This document shows positions 1 to 6,039 of a stretch of 7,628 nucleotides of DNA, piece by piece. Both the position numbers and the translations under genes were made by a program. Each line of letters starts with the position of its first letter. The stretch's first letter is position 1. The notes under the pieces are model-generated. The model saw nothing but the letters and a program-made list of their open reading frames with translations, was not told where the DNA came from and did no database searches. Origin of the DNA: an uncultured Fimbriimonadales bacterium (GTDB lineage: Bacteria; Armatimonadota; Fimbriimonadia; Fimbriimonadales; GBS-DC); contig CALGZO010000014.1 of the NCBI GenBank assembly GCA_937934465.1, forward strand, positions 1-7,628, read 5' to 3'.

Positions 1-2
1 GC

Positions 3-845
3 GGCGAGGCGAAGCTGCCGTGCGTCATCCTCATGCATGGCTTGGGCAGCGATAAACGGATGTTCGAGATGCTTTGGGGTCCCCTGACGCAGGCGGGGTT
101 CGCGCTGTTCGCCATCGATGCGCAGTATCACGGCGAACGCAGACCTGCCGATAACCTGCCGTTCTTCGGGCTGTATCCCTATCGCGCACGCGACGCGCTG
201 ATTCAGACCGTGATCGACCTGCGTCGCGGTGTGGACTACCTGCAGACGCGCTCCGAGATCGACCCCGACAAGATTGGCTACATCGGCGCGAGTATGGGCG
301 GGATTATCGGCTCGATGTTCGCAGGGGTAGATACGCGCGTGAAAGCCCCGATTTTGCTGGTGGCGGGCGGCGACTGGCGGGTGCTGATGGAGAAGAGCAC
401 GCTGTCGATGTGGCGCGACGCGGCGAAAAATAATCCCCAGCAGATGGAAGAGGCGTTGCGTGTGATGGATGTGGTAGACCCCGTGAACTGGGTGGGGCGT
501 ATCGCGCCGCGCCCTGTGCTGTTCATCAACGGCGACGCGGACGATGTAGTGCCTGTGGAGTCCAACAAGGCGTTGCACAACGCCGCGGGCGAGCCGAAGA
601 AGATTGTATGGTACAAGGGCGGGCATGTGCCGCCGCCCACCGACTGGTTCACGGTGATTGGCGAGGTGACGCGCTGGCTGAACACGCATCTGAAGGGCGA
701 GCCGAGCGCGTCGGCAAGGCGCGACTGGTTCCCTCGCTGGGAAATCTGGCGCGACTCGATTGCCAACCTTGCGCCTGCGATAGCGGCGTTCTTTTGGGAG
801 TTCGCCGCCTCGCTCCGCGCCTACCTGTCTCAGCTCGTTCAATGA
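3..845 (+). CDS. alpha/beta hydrolase, 5'-truncated by window edge
   Basis: Serine hydrolase of the alpha/beta fold (dienelactone hydrolase / acetyl-esterase-like group); the substrate cannot be told. The reading frame is open to the window edge, so the true start lies upstream; the internal ATG at 33 falls inside the conserved strand and oxyanion region (VILMHGLGSD) and is not the start. The nucleophile elbow GASMGG has its serine at 291-293. The likely acid is the second Asp of GDADD (540-542), and the catalytic His is in KGGH (624-626), so the triad is complete and in the right order. After the catalytic His comes an unusual Trp-rich amphipathic tail (residues around RRDWFPRWEIW, then a hydrophobic stretch), which may touch a membrane; this is inference. 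Its TGA overlaps the next ATG (ATGA), implying translational coupling with the nucleotidyltransferase. Confidence 0.88.
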   Translation, partial: GEAKLPCVILMHGLGSDKRMFEMLWGPLTQAGFALFAIDAQYHGERRPADNLPFFGLYPYRARDALIQTVIDLRRGVDYLQTRSEIDPDKIGYIGASMGGIIGSMFAGVDTRVKAPILLVAGGDWRVLMEKSTLSMWRDAAKNNPQQMEEALRVMDVVDPVNWVGRIAPRPVLFINGDADDVVPVESNKALHNAAGEPKKIVWYKGGHVPPPTDWFTVIGEVTRWLNTHLKGEPSASARRDWFPRWEIWRDSIANLAPAIAAFFWEFAASLRAYLSQLVQ

Positions 846-1903
846 AGGCGCTCATCTTGGCAGGGGGCAAGGGCACGCGCCTGCGACCCATCACCTTCAG
901 TATGGCGAAGCAGCTCGTGCCGGTCGCCAATAAGCCTGTGCTGTTCTACGGGCTGGAATCGGTCGCGCAGGCGGGCATCCGCGAGGTGGGGATTATCGTG
1001 GGCGACACGGCGACGGAAATCCAGCATGCGGTCGGCGACGGCAGCCGATGGGGCGTCCAAGCAACCTATATCCCCCAACCCGAACCGCTCGGACTCGCCC
1101 ACGCCGTGCTGACCGCCGAAGCGTATCTACAAGACGAACCATTCATTATGTATCTGGGGGATAACCTGATTACCTCCAGCCTAAAACCTCTTGTGGAGGC
1201 GTTCGAGGCGCGCCAGCCGAACGCGCTGATTCTGCTGGCGGAAGTGCCCAACCCCCAAGAGTTCGGCGTGGCGGAGCTGCAGGGCGAGCGCGTCGTGCGC
1301 CTGATTGAGAAGCCCAAACATCCCCCAAGCAACCTCGCGCTGGTGGGCGTGTACCTGTTCGACAAGCACATCTTTGAAGCCGCGCGTGCTATCCAGCCCT
1401 CGTGGCGCGGCGAACTGGAAATCACCGACGCCATCCAGTACCTCATCGACCACGGCTACACCGTCGAATCGCAACAAATCACGGGCTGGTGGAAGGATAC
1501 AGGCAGCCTCGACGCGCTGCTGGAGGCGAATCGGCTGGTGCTGGAAGACTTGCAACCCTCGAACGCGGGCGTCTGTGAAGAGACCCAGCTGCACGGGCGC
1601 GTCGCGATTGGCGCAGGCAGCGTGTTGAAGCGTTGCACCGTGCGCGGACCTGCGATTATCGGCGCGAACTGCCACTTGGAAGACTGCTACATCGGCTCGT
1701 TCACGGCGATTGGCGACGGCGTGCGACTCGCCAACTGCGAGGTGGAATACAGCATCATCTTAGAGGGCAGCTGCATCGAGAATATCGACGCGCGCATCGA
1801 AGGTAGCCTGCTGGGGAAGAACGCTGTTGTGCGCGGCGGCGCGAAACGCCCACGCACCCTGCGCCTGATGCTCGGCGACAGCAGTCTCATAGAGATTCCC
1901 TGA
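842..1903 (+). CDS. glucose-1-phosphate thymidylyltransferase, long form (RmlA-long type)
   Basis: Predicted to make dTDP-glucose (or another NDP-sugar) from a sugar-1-phosphate and NTP, feeding cell-envelope or secondary-metabolite sugars in the cytoplasm. The 353-residue product has the nucleotidyltransferase signature GGKGTRLRP at 8-16, K23 following, the metal-binding GDN at 106-108, EFGVAE at 140-145, IEKP at 155-158, GELEITDAIQ at 190-199 and WWKDTG with D219. From about residue 244 to the end there are hexapeptide-type repeats (for example VAIGAGSVL, IIGANC, AIGDGVRL) forming a left-handed beta helix. Length and layout match the long RmlA family rather than short RmlA (about 290 residues). 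The start at 842 is chosen because MKALILAGGKG is the family's N-terminus; the frame is open further upstream, but that is overlap with the hydrolase gene. Exact sugar and nucleotide specificity is not proven; a glucose-1-phosphate uridylyltransferase-like role is the main alternative. Confidence 0.9.
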   Translation: MKALILAGGKGTRLRPITFSMAKQLVPVANKPVLFYGLESVAQAGIREVGIIVGDTATEIQHAVGDGSRWGVQATYIPQPEPLGLAHAVLTAEAYLQDEPFIMYLGDNLITSSLKPLVEAFEARQPNALILLAEVPNPQEFGVAELQGERVVRLIEKPKHPPSNLALVGVYLFDKHIFEAARAIQPSWRGELEITDAIQYLIDHGYTVESQQITGWWKDTGSLDALLEANRLVLEDLQPSNAGVCEETQLHGRVAIGAGSVLKRCTVRGPAIIGANCHLEDCYIGSFTAIGDGVRLANCEVEYSIILEGSCIENIDARIEGSLLGKNAVVRGGAKRPRTLRLMLGDSSLIEIP

Positions 1904-1908
1904 AGCGG

Positions 1909-1914
1909 TATAAT
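1909..1914 (+). promoter_or_regulatory. -10 box (TATAAT) upstream of phosphofructokinase gene
   Basis: A perfect TATAAT, preceded by GCGG, lies six bases after the stop of the nucleotidyltransferase gene. No convincing -35 hexamer is seen 16-18 bases upstream. The predicted transcript would start near 1921 and carry a leader of about 60 bases. Confidence 0.5.
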
Positions 1915-1922
1915 TACAACGC

Positions 1923-1956
1923 CAGCGAGTCATTCGCTGAGACTGCCCCGACTCGC
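1923..1956 (+). promoter_or_regulatory. leader with two overlapping, mutually exclusive hairpins
   Basis: Stem A is CAGCGA (1923-1928) with TCGCTG (1934-1939), six perfect pairs and a five-base loop. Stem B is GCGAGTC (1925-1931) with GACTCGC (1950-1956), seven perfect pairs and an 18-base loop. They share bases 1925-1928, so only one can form. Neither is followed by a T-run, so this is not an ordinary terminator. A regulatory role for the downstream gene is inference. Confidence 0.35.
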
Positions 1957-1969
1957 ACGGGAGACTATC

Positions 1970-1975
1970 AGGAGG
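1970..1975 (+). promoter_or_regulatory. ribosome binding site AGGAGG
   Basis: A full AGGAGG sits seven bases before the ATG at 1983. It fixes the start of the phosphofructokinase gene. Confidence 0.85.
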
Positions 1976-1982
1976 TCTGAAT

Positions 1983-3050
1983 ATGCGTGTTGGTATTTTG
2001 ACGGGCGGAGGCGACTGCCCGGGATTGAATCCTGCGATTCGGGGCGCGACGCTGCGCCTGATTCGAGACGGGCACACCCCCATCGGCATCCTGCAGGGCT
2101 GGAAAGGGCTGATTGAGGGCTTGACCGTCCCGCTCACCGACGAGCGCGTAGATGAGATTATCCGCGAAGGCGGCACCATACTGGGCACTTCGCGCACGAA
2201 CCCATTCAAGAACCCTGCCGATGTCGCGCGGCTGCTGGAGAACATCGAGGATTTCGGCTTTGGGGCGATTATCGCGATTGGCGGCGAGGACACGCTCGGC
2301 GTCGCGCGACGGCTCTATGTGGAACACGGCGTGCGCGTGGTCGGCGTGCCCAAAACGATGGACAACGACTTGGGCGGTACGGATTTCACTTTCGGTTTTG
2401 ACAGCGCGGTCTCGGTGGCGGTGGAGGCGATGGACCGCTTGCGCGACACGGCGAAATCGCACGCCCGAATCATCGTGCTGGAGGTGATGGGGCGACACGC
2501 GGGCTGGGTCGCGCTGTACGCGGGCATCGGCGGCGGCGCCGACTGGATCCTCATCCCTGAAGCACCAATCGACCTGAACGCGATGTGCCACTATCTCAAG
2601 CAGGTCTATCACGGCGGCAAGCGGTACGGGCTGGTGGTCGTCTCTGAAGGCGTGGAGCTGCCCTTCGCGGGAACGGATGAGCCTGCAGCGACCGACGATT
2701 TCGGGCACAAGGTGTTGAAAGAGCGCGCGGTCGGCTCGCGGGTGGCGCGCTATATCGAAGAGATGACGGGCATCGAAACGCGCGACGCCGTGATTGGGCA
2801 CATCCAGCGCGGGGGACCACCGACCGTTTTTGACCGCGTGCTGGCGACGCGCTTGGGTCTCAAAGCCGCCGAGCTGGTAAGCATGGAGCAGTTCGGGCTG
2901 CTGACCGCGCTTCGGGGCGTGGAGATTGTCGCCGTGCCGCTGGACGAGGCGCTGCGCGAGCCGAAGCTGGTACCCTACGAGCTGTACGAGGAGGCGCGGC
3001 AGATTTTTCAGCGCGTCGCGCTACAGCCACAGCGCAGCGGAGCGGGTTAG
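1983..3050 (+). CDS. 6-phosphofructokinase, group III, predicted PPi-dependent
   Basis: Phosphorylates fructose 6-phosphate to fructose 1,6-bisphosphate; if PPi-dependent the step is reversible and can serve glycolysis and gluconeogenesis. The 355-residue product has the phosphate-binding GGGDCPGLN (8-16), GGEDT (100-104), PKTMDND (123-129, catalytic D127), MGRHAGW (169-175), the SEG motif (221-223), R267 and GHIQRGG (272-278). It is thus a full-length member of the mixed-substrate (group III) family. In ATP enzymes the position of D103 is Gly (GGDGS, or GGEGT in group III) and K124 is usually Gly; Asp plus Lys at these two positions is the known signature of PPi enzymes such as that of Amycolatopsis, so PPi use is an inference from residues, not shown. 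The start is set by AGGAGG. The last 30 bases overlap the convergent degenerate HD gene. Confidence 0.92.
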   Translation: MRVGILTGGGDCPGLNPAIRGATLRLIRDGHTPIGILQGWKGLIEGLTVPLTDERVDEIIREGGTILGTSRTNPFKNPADVARLLENIEDFGFGAIIAIGGEDTLGVARRLYVEHGVRVVGVPKTMDNDLGGTDFTFGFDSAVSVAVEAMDRLRDTAKSHARIIVLEVMGRHAGWVALYAGIGGGADWILIPEAPIDLNAMCHYLKQVYHGGKRYGLVVVSEGVELPFAGTDEPAATDDFGHKVLKERAVGSRVARYIEEMTGIETRDAVIGHIQRGGPPTVFDRVLATRLGLKAAELVSMEQFGLLTALRGVEIVAVPLDEALREPKLVPYELYEEARQIFQRVALQPQRSGAG

Positions 3051-3677
3051 CGCGCGCCAACTGCCCAGCGAACGCTGGCTCAACTCGCTTAGTATCGCCT
3101 GCGCCACGCGCGGGTGGTAGCACGCCCCCGCGCCCTGCTTCAACAGCGAGGTCGCAAAGTCGGCGTCCGTCTGCTCCGCCACACGCAGCCAGTCGTCTAA
3201 CGCGCTGATGATGTGGGCGCCAAGCGGCGCGTCGGGCTGCTCGCTATACACCACATGGTGCAAGCGCACAATCCCAGCGACGCTACTCATGCCGGGAATT
3301 TGCTCGGCGATGGACGCGCTAATCTCGGCGTGGCGTCTAAGCAGCTCACGCTCGGCGAGCGTCGGCTCGCCAGTCTTGTTCAGCACGCTGTAGGGGATAG
3401 CGACCATACCGATGTCGCGCAGGTAGACGGCGAGTTCCAGTCGCCGTCGCTCGTGGAGGCGCATCCCAAGGCGCATCGCAACGGCGTCCGCCAGCTCCGC
3501 CAGCGCATCCGACTTGCCGTAGCGCGCCTGCGTGCGCAACTCAATCAGCCGTGCGAACGCGCGTAGCCCCTCGCAGCGCAAGCGGTGCAATCGCGCGGGC
3601 GCAACTACAAACGCATAGTATGCCAGCGCCAGCAGCGAGCCTGTTGCCGTCGCTATCGCCCACCAAGTGCCTTGCAT
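3021..3677 (-). CDS. membrane-anchored degenerate HD-GYP domain protein
   Basis: A 218-residue protein with one N-terminal membrane segment (about residues 5-27), then an HD-GYP-like domain that has lost key residues. The aligned core reads YLRDIGMVAIP (85-95) where active enzymes have LLHDIGK: the metal-ligand His is Arg87 and the Lys is Met91. SVLNKTGE (97-104) and H116 keep the family pattern, but HHE is HHV (140-142), the GYP loop is missing, and the later DAFDA segment is replaced by ISALDDW. I therefore predict no phosphodiesterase activity; a regulatory or partner role for the intact HD-GYP protein upstream is inference. Its ATG lies one base after the TAA of that gene (TAACATG on the - strand), so the two are surely co-translated. 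An AGGAG lies 12 bases upstream, inside the preceding gene. Convergent with the phosphofructokinase gene, with a 30-base 3' overlap. Confidence 0.8.
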   Translation of the reverse strand: MQGTWWAIATATGSLLALAYYAFVVAPARLHRLRCEGLRAFARLIELRTQARYGKSDALAELADAVAMRLGMRLHERRRLELAVYLRDIGMVAIPYSVLNKTGEPTLAERELLRRHAEISASIAEQIPGMSSVAGIVRLHHVVYSEQPDAPLGAHIISALDDWLRVAEQTDADFATSLLKQGAGACYHPRVAQAILSELSQRSLGSWRALTRSAALWL

Positions 3678-3678
3678 G

Positions 3679-4980
3679 TTAGGTATTCGCTCCTATCGCG
3701 CGGTGCTGTTGCCACTCGCGCACGACCTGACGGAAGGTCTGCACGACCTGCGCGTCGAACTGTGTGCCGACGCAGCGTTCCAGTTCCGCCAGCGCGTCTT
3801 CGATGCTTAAGGGGCGGCGGTGCGGGCGTTGCTGATTGGGCGCCTCGCCGCCAATCATCGCATCGAAGGCGTCCACCACCGCGATAATTCGCGCTTCGAG
3901 GGGGATTTGCTCGGCTTTCAAGCCGAACGGATAGCCCCGACCGTCAGGACGCTCATGGTGCATGGCAATCCACGGCACGATGGGGGCGAGGAACGGCGTG
4001 TCCTTGAGGATTTCCGCGCCCAGTTGCGGATGTTTCTTGATATGTTCCCACTCTTGAGGGGTGAGTCCGCCCTCTTTATTGAGGATTTGCTCGTCCAGCA
4101 CGGTTTTGCCCAGGTCGTGGAGCAGCGCGGCTTCGTAGACCAGCTCGCACTGTTCGGGGGGTAGCCCCAGTTGCTCGGCGACGCGCCGCGCCCACTGCGC
4201 CACGCGCTGCAGGTGTCCGCCCGTGTAGGGGTGCGCCCGCTGCACCAGGAACCCCAAGCTGCGGATAGTTTGATGGTATAGTACCTGTTGTTGCGCCCAG
4301 ATGATGTAGGCTTGACGCAGCGCGAGGTAGGGCGCAAGCACGCCCAGCAGCCCAACGGCGCCATAAGCCAGCAGCGCCATGCTAAGAAACGCCGAAATCG
4401 GCGCCATCAGCGCGATATCGCGCGGCAGGCTCAGAACCGCTTGACGCGCCACCCAGCGCAGCCGCGCACCCTCCGCAACCGCGATAGTGACGCTCATCAG
4501 CAGTGTGTTGACCACCATATAGACCGCCAGCGCGACCGCGACGGCGAGCAATAACTGCCCAATCAGCGGGGCGTCGAGAATGGGGCGCGCCGCCCAGCCG
4601 CCTGCCGCCGCACTCAGCACGCTCTGCGCGGCGTTGACTATCGCCCAACGAAAGCGCGTGTTCCTGAGGTAAACCATCAGCAGCCCTGCAGTGAGTGAGA
4701 CGGTCGCGTCTAACCACACGCCGAACTGCCAGCCGTAGCCGATGATGGTCGCTATTACAATCGGCGTGCTGACGCTGAGCCAGACGCCCCGATCGCGATA
4801 CTCGGGACGCAGCGGATAGCGGATGAGCAGCAGCTCCGCTATGGTCGCCAACAGCACGACGCTAACGAATACCGCCGCCACACGCGCCTGCAACAAAGGC
4901 GCGCCCGACCACGCCAGCAGCGCCATCGCTGCCGCTGTGAGCAGCCAAAACCACCGCCAAAACCGTTTACGCCTATCCAT
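3679..4980 (-). CDS. polytopic membrane HD-GYP domain phosphodiesterase
   Basis: Predicted to hydrolyse cyclic di-GMP (HD-GYP family; some members act on related cyclic dinucleotides) under control of a membrane sensor. Numbering from the ATG at 4980 (433 residues), the first about 225 residues contain roughly six to eight hydrophobic segments, with no recognised extracytoplasmic sensor domain. The catalytic part carries H250 and H256 in HPYTGGH, HDLGK at 288-292, the ILNKEG element, KKHP, HHE at 341-343, GRGYP ending at 351, and DAFDAM at 370-375. All motif residues of an active HD-GYP domain are present. Start choice is uncertain: there is no clear SD, and an in-frame TTG at 5004 would add eight residues; the ATG was preferred because MDRRKR then directly precedes the first membrane helix. 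The upstream neighbour is a 43-residue secreted peptide gene 58 bases away; the downstream degenerate HD gene follows after one base. Confidence 0.88.
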   Translation of the reverse strand: MDRRKRFWRWFWLLTAAAMALLAWSGAPLLQARVAAVFVSVVLLATIAELLLIRYPLRPEYRDRGVWLSVSTPIVIATIIGYGWQFGVWLDATVSLTAGLLMVYLRNTRFRWAIVNAAQSVLSAAAGGWAARPILDAPLIGQLLLAVAVALAVYMVVNTLLMSVTIAVAEGARLRWVARQAVLSLPRDIALMAPISAFLSMALLAYGAVGLLGVLAPYLALRQAYIIWAQQQVLYHQTIRSLGFLVQRAHPYTGGHLQRVAQWARRVAEQLGLPPEQCELVYEAALLHDLGKTVLDEQILNKEGGLTPQEWEHIKKHPQLGAEILKDTPFLAPIVPWIAMHHERPDGRGYPFGLKAEQIPLEARIIAVVDAFDAMIGGEAPNQQRPHRRPLSIEDALAELERCVGTQFDAQVVQTFRQVVREWQQHRAIGANT

Positions 4981-4993
4981 TAAACCGAAGAAA

Positions 4994-5006
4994 AGGCAAG
5001 GCAAGC
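4994..5006 (+). repeat. left copy of a perfect 13-bp inverted repeat
   Basis: AGGCAAGGCAAGC here is the exact reverse complement of 5225-5237. The pair brackets the small peptide gene (outer span 244 bases). No target-site duplication is seen outside the copies. Confidence 0.5.
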
Positions 5007-5038
5007 AGAGGCGTTCATAGCACTACATTACGCGCCGA

Positions 5039-5170
5039 TTACGGAACCTGCACCGTTTGCGGCGCGGAGTCGATGGGGTCGTCCCACTTGTGTGGGTAGT
5101 AGACCCGCTTCGCGCTGGCGACCGACATCATCGCCACGAGCATTGCCATCAGAATGAGCCACCGTTTCAT
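5039..5170 (-). CDS. small predicted secreted peptide, 43 residues
   Basis: I do not recognise this peptide. The first 20 residues look like a textbook signal peptide: MKRW, a Met/Leu/Val/Ala-rich core (LILMAMLVAMM) and an A-S-A cleavage motif, leaving a mature peptide of about 23 residues that starts KRVYYPHKWDD and ends TVQVP. The mature part is rich in aromatic and charged residues, has several prolines, no cysteine and no lipobox, so it would be exported free or kept as a single membrane anchor. The start is strongly supported by CAGGAGGGA on the - strand (AGGAGG at 5184-5179, eight bases before the ATG). It sits between the 235-residue gene and the HD-GYP gene in the same orientation, so it is probably in their operon. 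A role as signal, ligand or envelope component of that system is inference. The alternative is a non-functional ORF, but SD and signal peptide together argue against that. Confidence 0.65.
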   Translation of the reverse strand: MKRWLILMAMLVAMMSVASAKRVYYPHKWDDPIDSAPQTVQVP

Positions 5171-5178
5171 AGACTGTC

Positions 5179-5184
5179 CCTCCT
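5179..5184 (-). promoter_or_regulatory. ribosome binding site AGGAGG of the small peptide gene
   Basis: A full AGGAGG on the - strand with eight-base spacing to the ATG at 5170-5168. It is the main reason to accept this short gene. Confidence 0.75.
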
Positions 5185-5224
5185 GTGTTTGGAATGGTCA
5201 GCCGCTCATGGTCGCTCCGCTCGC

Positions 5225-5237
5225 GCTTGCCTTGCCT
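5225..5237 (-). repeat. right copy of a perfect 13-bp inverted repeat
   Basis: Reverse complement of 4994-5006. It lies two bases before the 10-bp hairpin at 5240-5262. Confidence 0.5.
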
Positions 5238-5239
5238 GC

Positions 5240-5262
5240 AGGGCGCATCGCTGATGCGCCCT
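5240..5262 (-). repeat. 10-bp perfect hairpin overlapping a stop codon
   Basis: AGGGCGCATC and GATGCGCCCT pair perfectly around a three-base loop. On the - strand it starts within the TAG of the 235-residue gene. There is no T-run on either side, so it is not a standard intrinsic terminator. It could reduce read-through or protect the 3' end of the upstream part of the message, or be a dispersed genomic repeat. Confidence 0.5.
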
Positions 5263-5968
5263 AAATCGTACTGTCCGTCGTCTCTTCAGTGGGCAGCATC
5301 GCTGCCGCTTCGCCCTGCGGTTCTGAGTCGCATGGGAACGCCGAGACGCGCCGATTCACGGCGTCTAAGGTGGCTAACCCGACTGCGCGTAGCACATCTT
5401 GGCGGACGAGCGCGCTGCCGACGAGCAAGTCTTCGCCTTGATTGCGCACTGCGCTCACCAGCACGATGGCTACGGGGTAGCCGCCGACTGTTGTGGTGGT
5501 GGAGACATCTTCGAGACCGAACCGCTCGCACAGTCCGTGCGCGGCTTCCACGGCGCGTAGCGTCGCCAACGCCACGAGACGCGGAATCTGCGTGCTGGCG
5601 CGCACGCCCGACGCCACGCCGCGAAACACTGCGCCGTTGCGCTCCAACAGCACCGACACCACGGCGCGGGTACCCTCTTGGGCAATCTGCACATCGCGCC
5701 ATCGCAAGCGCATCGGGTCTAAATGTTTGGAGGACTGACTTTTCTGAGCCACACTGATTTTACGGTGGTCGACATGCACGCCAAAATGCGCCAGCAGCGC
5801 GGACTCCACATCGCGCACGGCTTGCTTCGGATTGCGATCCGCCTCCACCAACACATGAATCTCTTGGATGAGACCGCTCTCATCCGCGACTACCCGTGCG
5901 CCGCACACGCCGCGCAACTCCCTTATCGCGCTCTCTATTTGGGCTGCGCTCACCCGTCGTTCTGGCAT
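5261..5968 (-). CDS. uncharacterised two-domain protein, 235 residues
   Basis: I cannot name this family. No signal peptide or membrane segment is visible, so it is probably cytoplasmic. Residues 6-75 form a small alternating helix/strand domain with a regular pattern: an amphipathic helix, strand ARVVADE, strand IQEIHVLVEA, then RNPKQAVRDVESALLAHFG as a helix and VDHRKISVAQ as a last strand. From memory this pattern recurs in unnamed proteins of other thermophiles. After a Ser/Lys-rich linker (76-86), residues 88-207 form a second domain with repeated strand/helix units, including LVALATLRAVEAA and a similar AVGLATLDAVNRRV, with a beta hairpin around TTTTVGGYPVAIVLV between them. The tail (208-235) is acidic and looks disordered. 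The start is set by GGAGGG seven bases upstream. It is first in the run of four genes that ends with the HD proteins, which hints at a signalling link, but no function is claimed. Confidence 0.8.
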   Translation of the reverse strand: MPERRVSAAQIESAIRELRGVCGARVVADESGLIQEIHVLVEADRNPKQAVRDVESALLAHFGVHVDHRKISVAQKSQSSKHLDPMRLRWRDVQIAQEGTRAVVSVLLERNGAVFRGVASGVRASTQIPRLVALATLRAVEAAHGLCERFGLEDVSTTTTVGGYPVAIVLVSAVRNQGEDLLVGSALVRQDVLRAVGLATLDAVNRRVSAFPCDSEPQGEAAAMLPTEETTDSTI

Positions 5969-5975
5969 GACTGCT

Positions 5976-5981
5976 CCCTCC
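5976..5981 (-). promoter_or_regulatory. ribosome binding site GGAGGG
   Basis: GGAGGG on the - strand, seven bases before the ATG at 5968-5966; it fixes the start of the 235-residue protein. Confidence 0.75.
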
Positions 5982-6039
5982 GTGTCTCACTCGGTTCGCA
6001 ACACCCACCCTCGCGAGTCATGCCTTCAAGAGTTGCGCT

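Noticed and set aside
608..841. N-terminal extension of the nucleotidyltransferase frame by 78 codons
   Set aside because: It lies inside the hydrolase gene in another frame and has no family similarity; the family N-terminus begins at the ATG at 842.
1968..2801. Long - strand open frame of 277 codons opposite the phosphofructokinase gene
   Set aside because: Its composition (His/Arg/Asp-rich) is typical of an antisense shadow of a GC-rich gene, and the + strand carries a full conserved enzyme.
3213..3566. + strand open frame of 117 codons opposite the degenerate HD gene
   Set aside because: Antisense to a recognisable HD-like protein; no SD and no domain.
4980..5018. 12-codon - strand leader ORF whose TAA overlaps the HD-GYP ATG (TAATG)
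   Set aside because: No SD and no sign of a regulatory run of codons; the overlap alone is weak evidence, although it could couple translation at a start that otherwise has no SD.
4994..5237. A transposon (MITE) flanked by the 13-bp inverted repeats
   Set aside because: No target-site duplication is visible at the ends and no second copy is in the window, so mobility cannot be claimed.
5240..5262. Intrinsic terminator after the 235-residue gene
   Set aside because: The hairpin is strong, but neither strand has the required T-run, so it is reported as a repeat/hairpin only.
5950..6021. 23-codon upstream ORF (- strand) overlapping the start of the 235-residue gene
   Set aside because: Only a weak, badly spaced SD-like GAAGG precedes it, and the downstream gene has its own strong SD.
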